35,172 nucleotides of DNA from Hallerella porci (GTDB taxonomy: Bacteria > Fibrobacterota > Fibrobacteria > Fibrobacterales > Fibrobacteraceae). Location of the stretch: assembly GCF_003148885.1 (NCBI RefSeq), contig NZ_QGHD01000028.1, positions 1 to 35,172 of the forward strand, given 5' to 3'. The translations under genes and the position numbers were made by a program. Every line of letters begins with the position of its first letter. The stretch's first letter is position 1. A model generated the notes under the pieces. It was not told the DNA's origin, made no database searches, and saw only the letters and a list, made by a program, of their open reading frames with translations. This document shows positions 31,783 through 35,172 of this stretch, in pieces.

Positions 31783-33378
31783 TTACTTTTTCTTCTTGGA
31801 GCGCGAAGCGAACCATTCGTCGAAGGTGATTGCGCGATCGACGTAACCGGTCGGCGTGAGTTCGAGAATGCGATTTGCCAAAGTTTCTGCAAATTCATGG
31901 TCTTCGGTGCAGAAAATAATCGGACCTTTGTAGGCGACAAGACCGTTGTTGAGTGCGGTAATCGATTCCAAATCCAAGTGCGCAGTCGGTTCATCGAGCA
32001 TCAACATGTTGGCGTTCGAAAGCATCATTCGGCTGAGCATGCAGCGCACCTTTTCACCGCCCGAAAGAACCTTCGCCGATTTCAGCGCTTCTTCGCCGGT
32101 AAAGAGCATTCGCCCGAGGAATCCGCGGATAAAAGTTTCATCTTGTTCTTTGCTGAATTGACGCAACCAATCGACGAGAGAAAGATCTTCGCCAAAGAAA
32201 GCGTCATTATTCCGCGGGAAATAACTCGACGAAATCGTCGTGCCCCATTTGACTTTTCCGCTCTTGATATTTTCGGGATCTTGAATGGCTTCAAAGAATG
32301 CGGTTTTGAGAACGCCGAATTCACCGACGAGAGCGACTTTGTCGCCGCTGCCGAGAGAGAAATTCAAATGTTCTAATTTATTTCCTTCGTCCGCATCAAT
32401 CGTTAAGTCTTTGACTTCCAAAACGATTTTTCCGGGTTCGCGGTCCATTTTAAAACTGACCCACGGGAATTTGCGGCTCGATGCCGGCATTTCTTCAACA
32501 GTCATTTTGTCGAGAAGCTTTTTACGGCTGGTCGCTTGCTTTGCCTTCGAAGCGTTGGACGCAAAACGCTGAATAAACGCTTTGAGTTCGGCAATTTTTT
32601 CTTCGGCGCGGCGGTTCTGATCTTTGCGTTGCTTTTGGGCGAGTTGGCTTGCTTCGTACCAAAATTCGTAGTTACCGCAGTAAAGGTTAATGCGCCCGTA
32701 ATCGATGTCGCAAATATTCGTGCAAACGCGGTTCAAAAAGTGACGGTCGTGGCTCACGACGATCACGGTATTTTCAAAACGTTCCAAGTAATCTTCGAGC
32801 CAGTTGACGCATTCGAGATCCAAGTGGTTCGTCGGTTCGTCGAGCAAAAGAATGTCGGGGTTTCCGAAAAGCGCTTGCGCAAGAAGCACGCGGATTTTTT
32901 CGTTACCGTCAAGTTCTTTCATGAGCTTAAAATGCATTTCTTCGGGAATGTCCAAACCCTTGAGAAGAGTTCCCGCCGAAGAGTCCGCTTCGTAGCCGCC
33001 CATTTCGCCGAATTTCGTTTCTAATTCAATCGCTTCCATGCCTTCGGCTTCGGTCATTTCCGCTTTCGCATAAAGTTCATCGCGGCGTTTGCCGATTTGA
33101 TATAATTCCGGATAGCCTTGCATCACGGTATCGAGAACGGTGCATTCTTCGTATGCGAAGTGGTCTTGCTTCAAAACCGCTAAACGTTCGCCCGCATCGT
33201 GGGTCACATCGCCCGTGTTCGGTTCCAATTCGCCCGAAAGGATTTTTAGAAACGTCGATTTTCCAGCGCCATTGGCTCCGATAATCCCGTAGCAATTTCC
33301 TTTGCGAAACGAGAGGTTAACTTCCTTGAAAAGCACGCGGCTTCCGTATTGTAAACTCACATTAGAAACATTCAGCAT
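31783..33378 (-). CDS. ABC-F family ATPase, YbiT-like, with one degenerate nucleotide site
   Basis: The 531 aa align end to end with E. coli YbiT. NBD1 has Walker A GANGAGKST (34-42), Walker B ILLLDEPTNHLD (176-187) and a switch His in VVSHDRHF (210). A linker (about 245-300, KAFIQRFASNASKAKQATSR) follows. NBD2 has signature VLSGGEK (437-443) and Walker B MLMLDEPTAHLD (458-469). Its Walker A is GEFGVLKT (352-359, Leu for the last Gly), its switch region is CTEDHEF (Glu for His), and the NBD1 signature is LDGNE. One composite site is therefore canonical and the other degenerate throughout. ABC-F proteins act on ribosomes; the exact role is unknown. The gene is monocistronic, with TATATT 7 nt before the ATG. 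Confidence 0.92.
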   Translation of the reverse strand: MLNVSNVSLQYGSRVLFKEVNLSFRKGNCYGIIGANGAGKSTFLKILSGELEPNTGDVTHDAGERLAVLKQDHFAYEECTVLDTVMQGYPELYQIGKRRDELYAKAEMTEAEGMEAIELETKFGEMGGYEADSSAGTLLKGLDIPEEMHFKLMKELDGNEKIRVLLAQALFGNPDILLLDEPTNHLDLECVNWLEDYLERFENTVIVVSHDRHFLNRVCTNICDIDYGRINLYCGNYEFWYEASQLAQKQRKDQNRRAEEKIAELKAFIQRFASNASKAKQATSRKKLLDKMTVEEMPASSRKFPWVSFKMDREPGKIVLEVKDLTIDADEGNKLEHLNFSLGSGDKVALVGEFGVLKTAFFEAIQDPENIKSGKVKWGTTISSSYFPRNNDAFFGEDLSLVDWLRQFSKEQDETFIRGFLGRMLFTGEEALKSAKVLSGGEKVRCMLSRMMLSNANMLMLDEPTAHLDLESITALNNGLVAYKGPIIFCTEDHEFAETLANRILELTPTGYVDRAITFDEWFASRSKKKK

Positions 33379-33385
33379 GGCGCCA

Positions 33386-33391
33386 AATATA
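33386..33391 (-). promoter_or_regulatory. -10-like hexamer of the ABC-F gene, leaderless-type
   Basis: On the minus strand TATATT is followed by TGGCGCC (7 nt) and ATG 33378. It is preceded by TTTTC, as at ispA. Confidence 0.6.
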
Positions 33392-33457
33392 GAAAATTAG
33401 GAGTTAGAAATGAGGAATGAGGAGGGAAGAGAATGGCGCCTGCGGGGCAGCTACAGT

Positions 33458-33486
33458 AAAAGCCTTTAGATTTCCTAAAGGCTTTT
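33458..33486 (-). terminator. Intrinsic terminator of the two-peptide operon
   Basis: The 12-bp perfect arms AAAAGCCTTTAG and CTAAAGGCTTTT enclose the loop ATTTC. It lies 7 bp past the stop of the 32-aa ORF on the minus strand. Confidence 0.9.
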
Positions 33487-33493
33487 ATTGATT

Positions 33494-33592
33494 TTACTTA
33501 GACGGAGGATTGTTTCCGCGACCGCCACCAGATGGGTTTCCTGTTCTAGATGGCCAATTTGGGTTTGGATTACCGGTGTGATTTGTTGCCAT
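33494..33592 (-). CDS. Small 32-aa Asn/Pro/Gly-rich peptide
   Basis: The peptide reads MATNHTGNPNPNWPS, then RTGNPSGGGRGNNPPSK: two TGNP motifs, a single Trp, no Cys, no hydrophobic segment, mildly basic. It should be disordered. A good Shine-Dalgarno (AAGGAGA) lies 7-8 nt before the ATG and overlaps the stop of the 43-aa ORF upstream, so the two are translationally linked. A strong terminator follows directly. Those signals make it a real gene despite its size. No leader-peptide cleavage site or modification enzyme is seen nearby, so calling it a bacteriocin or RiPP precursor would be guesswork. Function unknown. Confidence 0.7.
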   Translation of the reverse strand: MATNHTGNPNPNWPSRTGNPSGGGRGNNPPSK

Positions 33593-33603
33593 AACGAATC
33601 TCC

Positions 33604-33735
33604 TTATTTTGAGTTGTGTTGATTAGGGTTTAATTGTTTTCCGCGGTTTCCTTGGTTTTGATCGTATTGACGATTGGTACCAAAGGTGCCTTTATTTGGA
33701 TTTTGCATGTTTGATGCATTATCTTTTGGTTCCAT
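33604..33735 (-). CDS. Small 43-aa Asn/Gln/Gly-rich peptide
   Basis: The peptide reads MEPKDNASNMQNPNKGTFG, then TNRQYDQNQGNRGKQLNPNQ, then HNSK. It is hydrophilic, basic and without Cys, Trp or a hydrophobic stretch, and is probably disordered. NPN occurs twice and also occurs in the 32-aa peptide next to it. AGAAGGA lies about 6 nt before the ATG. The stop TAA is inside the ribosome-binding site of the next ORF, 11 bp before its ATG. It is the first gene of a two-gene minus-strand operon that diverges from two membrane coiled-coil genes across a nested palindrome. Function unknown. Confidence 0.7.
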   Translation of the reverse strand: MEPKDNASNMQNPNKGTFGTNRQYDQNQGNRGKQLNPNQHNSK

Positions 33736-33763
33736 GATGATTCCTTCTATAGAAAGTTATTTA

Positions 33764-33821
33764 TTTTTAAGTTTTTTTCAGCTTTTTGACTTTATGTCAA
33801 AAACTTTTCTAAACTTAAAAA
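33764..33821. promoter_or_regulatory. Nested palindrome in the divergent control region
   Basis: The outer arms TTTTTAAGTTT (33764-33774) and AAACTTAAAAA (33811-33821) and the inner arms TTTTTGAC (33783-33790) and GTCAAAAA (33796-33803) are all perfect and share one centre near 33793. Inner and outer pairs are separated by 8 and 7 nt. The plus strand has TTGACT (33785-33790) and TAAACT (33809-33814) with an 18-nt spacer, a plausible promoter for the coiled-coil genes; the minus strand has TTGACA over the same inner arm. Binding of one dimeric regulator to each arm pair, or a cruciform, would control both directions. Confidence 0.55.
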
Positions 33822-33909
33822 CGCCAACGGTTATTTTGGGTTATTCTTTTTAAGGAATTTTTTTATAAGTGACAAAGACAAACCTCCGACAAATAAGTCC
33901 TTTTATGGA

Positions 33910-34596
33910 GTGGTCTTTTTGTTGGGCATTTTAGGGGGAAATATTTACTCCGATTTTATGGAAACCGATAAATTTGAAGATGTTGCAAAACGTTCCGAAG
34001 AAAATTTGAAATTAGCGAACCAACGTCATGGTGCTTATTGGGATTCTTTATATCAAGAAAACGCAACTCTCAGTCGAAAAATTTCAGAGGAATATGCAAA
34101 ATATGGGCAATTGAAACGATCTAACGATGAATTAGAAGAAGCGAATAAGGAGTATGCTTCTGCTTATAATGTTTTGCAAAGTCAAAACGAGGAATGCAGA
34201 AATCAGCAGGAAGAATGTATTTCTAATTTAAATTCGACAAATCAAGAATTAGCTGAATCTAAAATTTCAATAGATTCTTTAAAAAGCAAATACGGATATT
34301 TAAATCAAAATTGCAATCAAATGCTTGAATCTTATCAAGACTCCGTAGCTACGCTTCTAGACGATTTGAAAAAATGTGAAGAATCTTCGCAGAATCGTTT
34401 TTCGATGGAAACGGAATTTGCGTTAGTTTATGAATGCATTTTTGGGCAAAGTCGTAGCTATTATTATTCAAAACAAGAAATAAGTCAACTTTCAGACTGC
34501 TGTGTTCAAGCGGTCAAAGCGTTTCAAAAGCATAATCCACATGAAAGTGACTTGAAAGATTTTCAAGAATCCATTTCATTTAAATGCAAAGGATAA
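33910..34596 (+). CDS. Membrane-anchored coiled-coil protein (paralogue A)
   Basis: The GTG 33910 form has 228 aa. An N-terminal hydrophobic stretch (VVFLLGILGGNIYSDFM) is followed by about 120 residues of coiled coil (residues about 20-160, for example KRSNDELEEANKEYASAYNV, SQNEECRNQQEECISNLN), and then a C-terminal domain (about 168-228: ETEFALVYECIFGQSRSYYY). That domain also occurs in the next gene. The frame stays open upstream: an ATA codon at 33865, 8 nt after AAGGA, would add 15 residues beginning (M)SDKDKPPTNKSFYG, giving the basic N-terminus a membrane anchor normally has. AT-rich composition suggests recent acquisition. The next gene starts 3 bp after the stop. Function unknown. 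Confidence 0.6.
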   Translation: MVFLLGILGGNIYSDFMETDKFEDVAKRSEENLKLANQRHGAYWDSLYQENATLSRKISEEYAKYGQLKRSNDELEEANKEYASAYNVLQSQNEECRNQQEECISNLNSTNQELAESKISIDSLKSKYGYLNQNCNQMLESYQDSVATLLDDLKKCEESSQNRFSMETEFALVYECIFGQSRSYYYSKQEISQLSDCCVQAVKAFQKHNPHESDLKDFQESISFKCKG

Positions 34597-34599
34597 AAA

Positions 34600-35058
34600 A
34601 TGACTGAAGAAGAAATCAACAAAAAAATCCAAGATATAAAAAATCAACTTGCTAAATTAGAACCTTCCATAAAAACTTTTAGTGAGTTCGCAAAGAAGCA
34701 ATTTGAAAATATGAAAGGCAAATTTCATCATGCCAAAACGAAGTTTGAAGAAAGCAAAAATACGACGAAAAGAAACGCTTTGATGACGGTGTCTGCACTT
34801 ATTGTTGCCGCTCTTGGCGGAGGTTTCATCGCTTCGGATAAGAGATTGCCTGTTAAAGATGAGTTTATGCTGATGTATGATTGCGTTTTTAATTCACATA
34901 ATCGATATGATAATTATTCTTTGAATGATTTGAAAAGAGTTGCGCAAAAATGTGCAGATATAATCTATGAATACGAAAAGGCCGATTCAATACGAATGAT
35001 AATTTTTTTAAACGAGTGGCTCTGTTCCCTCAAATGGTTGTTGACAAGTTTAAAATGA
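34600..35058 (+). CDS. Membrane coiled-coil protein (paralogue B), probably truncated at the C-terminus
   Basis: The protein has 152 aa. Residues 1-58 are a charged coiled coil (EEEINKKIQDIKNQLAKLE; KKQFENMKGKF), 60-78 a transmembrane segment (ALMTVSALIVAALGGGFIA), and 84-130 the domain shared with the preceding gene (VKDEFMLMYDCVFNSHNRY against METEFALVYECIFGQSRSY, with the later Cys also aligned). Coiled coil and membrane segment are in the opposite order to paralogue A. The last 13 residues (from Trp140) are encoded by sequence starting GGCTCTGTTCCCTC that looks like the end of an insertion sequence, so the native C-terminus is probably lost. Partner of paralogue A; function unknown. Confidence 0.6.
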   Translation: MTEEEINKKIQDIKNQLAKLEPSIKTFSEFAKKQFENMKGKFHHAKTKFEESKNTTKRNALMTVSALIVAALGGGFIASDKRLPVKDEFMLMYDCVFNSHNRYDNYSLNDLKRVAQKCADIIYEYEKADSIRMIIFLNEWLCSLKWLLTSLK

Positions 35059-35081
35059 CATAATTTGTCATCGCTAGAATG

Positions 35082-35087
35082 TATATT
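35082..35087 (+). promoter_or_regulatory. -10-like hexamer of the window-edge ORF
   Basis: TATATT is followed by TGTGGCG (7 nt) and ATG 35095. The spacing matches the leaderless-type starts of chromosomal genes in the window. Confidence 0.5.
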
Positions 35088-35094
35088 TGTGGCG

Positions 35095-35172
35095 ATGGAC
35101 GAGATTGCGCCACAGATAGCCCTGCTCAGGCAGATGTACATGGGACTGGACAAGAAGTCCCGCAAGGCGTTC
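35095..35172 (+). CDS. 5' end of a CDS cut by the window edge, possibly a transposase
   Basis: Only the first 26 codons are visible: MDEIAPQIALLRQMYMGLDK then KSRKAF. The frame is open to the edge and its GC content is higher than in the two genes before it. The segment is helical and basic and is not diagnostic. Because it directly follows a possible insertion-sequence end, a transposase is the first guess. Confidence 0.4.
   Translation, partial: MDEIAPQIALLRQMYMGLDKKSRKAF

Larger units (their letters stand above)
35018..35172 (+). mobile_element. Possible left end of an IS1595-like insertion sequence (partial)
   Basis: From GGCTCTGTTCCCTC (35018) the sequence changes character. It cuts into the C-terminal codons of paralogue B, carries a small inverted repeat (ATGACA 35055-35060 / TGTCAT 35066-35071), then a promoter-like TATATT and an ORF running off the window. 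A GG-initial terminal repeat close to the transposase start suits IS1595-type elements, but the right end and target duplication are out of view. Confidence 0.35.

Noticed and set aside
33494-33735. Type I toxin or bacteriocin/RiPP precursors
   Set aside because: Both peptides lack a hydrophobic helix, Cys/Ser/Thr-rich core or double-Gly leader, and no modification or export gene is adjacent.

Overview
The window looks like chromosome from a Fibrobacter-type bacterium (Fibrobacterota, probably gut or rumen). Three things point there: a TIGR02147/DUF4423 regulator paired with a surface lipoprotein (this family was defined on Fibrobacter succinogenes paralogues), a secreted GH44 endoglucanase with a Por/T9SS-like C-terminal domain, and dense housekeeping operons of moderate GC separated by short repeat-rich gaps. 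No rRNA, tRNA or CRISPR array was seen.

Layout. 1-2202 is an AT-rich accessory segment: a REP-like palindrome, 14 degenerate heptanucleotides, an Avd-like four-helix-bundle gene, a DUF5674 gene, a small gene of a type I recall beside diversity-generating retroelements, and a KilA-N gene broken by a 14-bp tandem duplication. 2230-8036 (minus) is a tightly coupled operon: ispA, dxs, an rRNA methyltransferase with a long disordered N-terminus, pyrF and a membrane-anchored protein. 8135-10257 (minus) is the regulator-lipoprotein pair. DUF4416 (minus) and thyA-folA (plus) diverge from a 30-bp gap; radA (minus) converges on folA. 13678-15105 (minus) is a secreted pentapeptide-repeat protein. 15223-17399 (plus) is a geranylgeranyl-reductase-family flavoprotein, SufE and a membrane protein. 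17426-17878 is non-coding repeats. Then come the GH44 enzyme, nspC-tsaE (minus), a secreted protein with a FecCD-type ABC transporter and a TraB/GumN lipoprotein (plus), a second repeat island, rho-proC-sigma54 activator (minus), folK-dNK-panC (plus), and a YbiT-like ABC-F ATPase (minus).

33458-35172 is AT-rich and accessory. A two-peptide operon (43 and 32 aa, Asn/Pro/Gly-rich) with its own ribosome-binding sites and terminator diverges, across a nested palindrome, from two membrane coiled-coil proteins that share a C-terminal domain. The second of these appears cut short by the end of an insertion-sequence-like element whose ORF runs off the window. This is the best candidate here for an undescribed system; its function is unknown.

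A cross-cutting signal is that ten transcription-unit or internal starts have a TATATT-like hexamer exactly 6-7 nt upstream of the start codon. This predicts leaderless mRNAs. Genes inside operons, and a few with real leaders (KilA-N, GH44, rho, the peptides), carry Shine-Dalgarno sequences instead.
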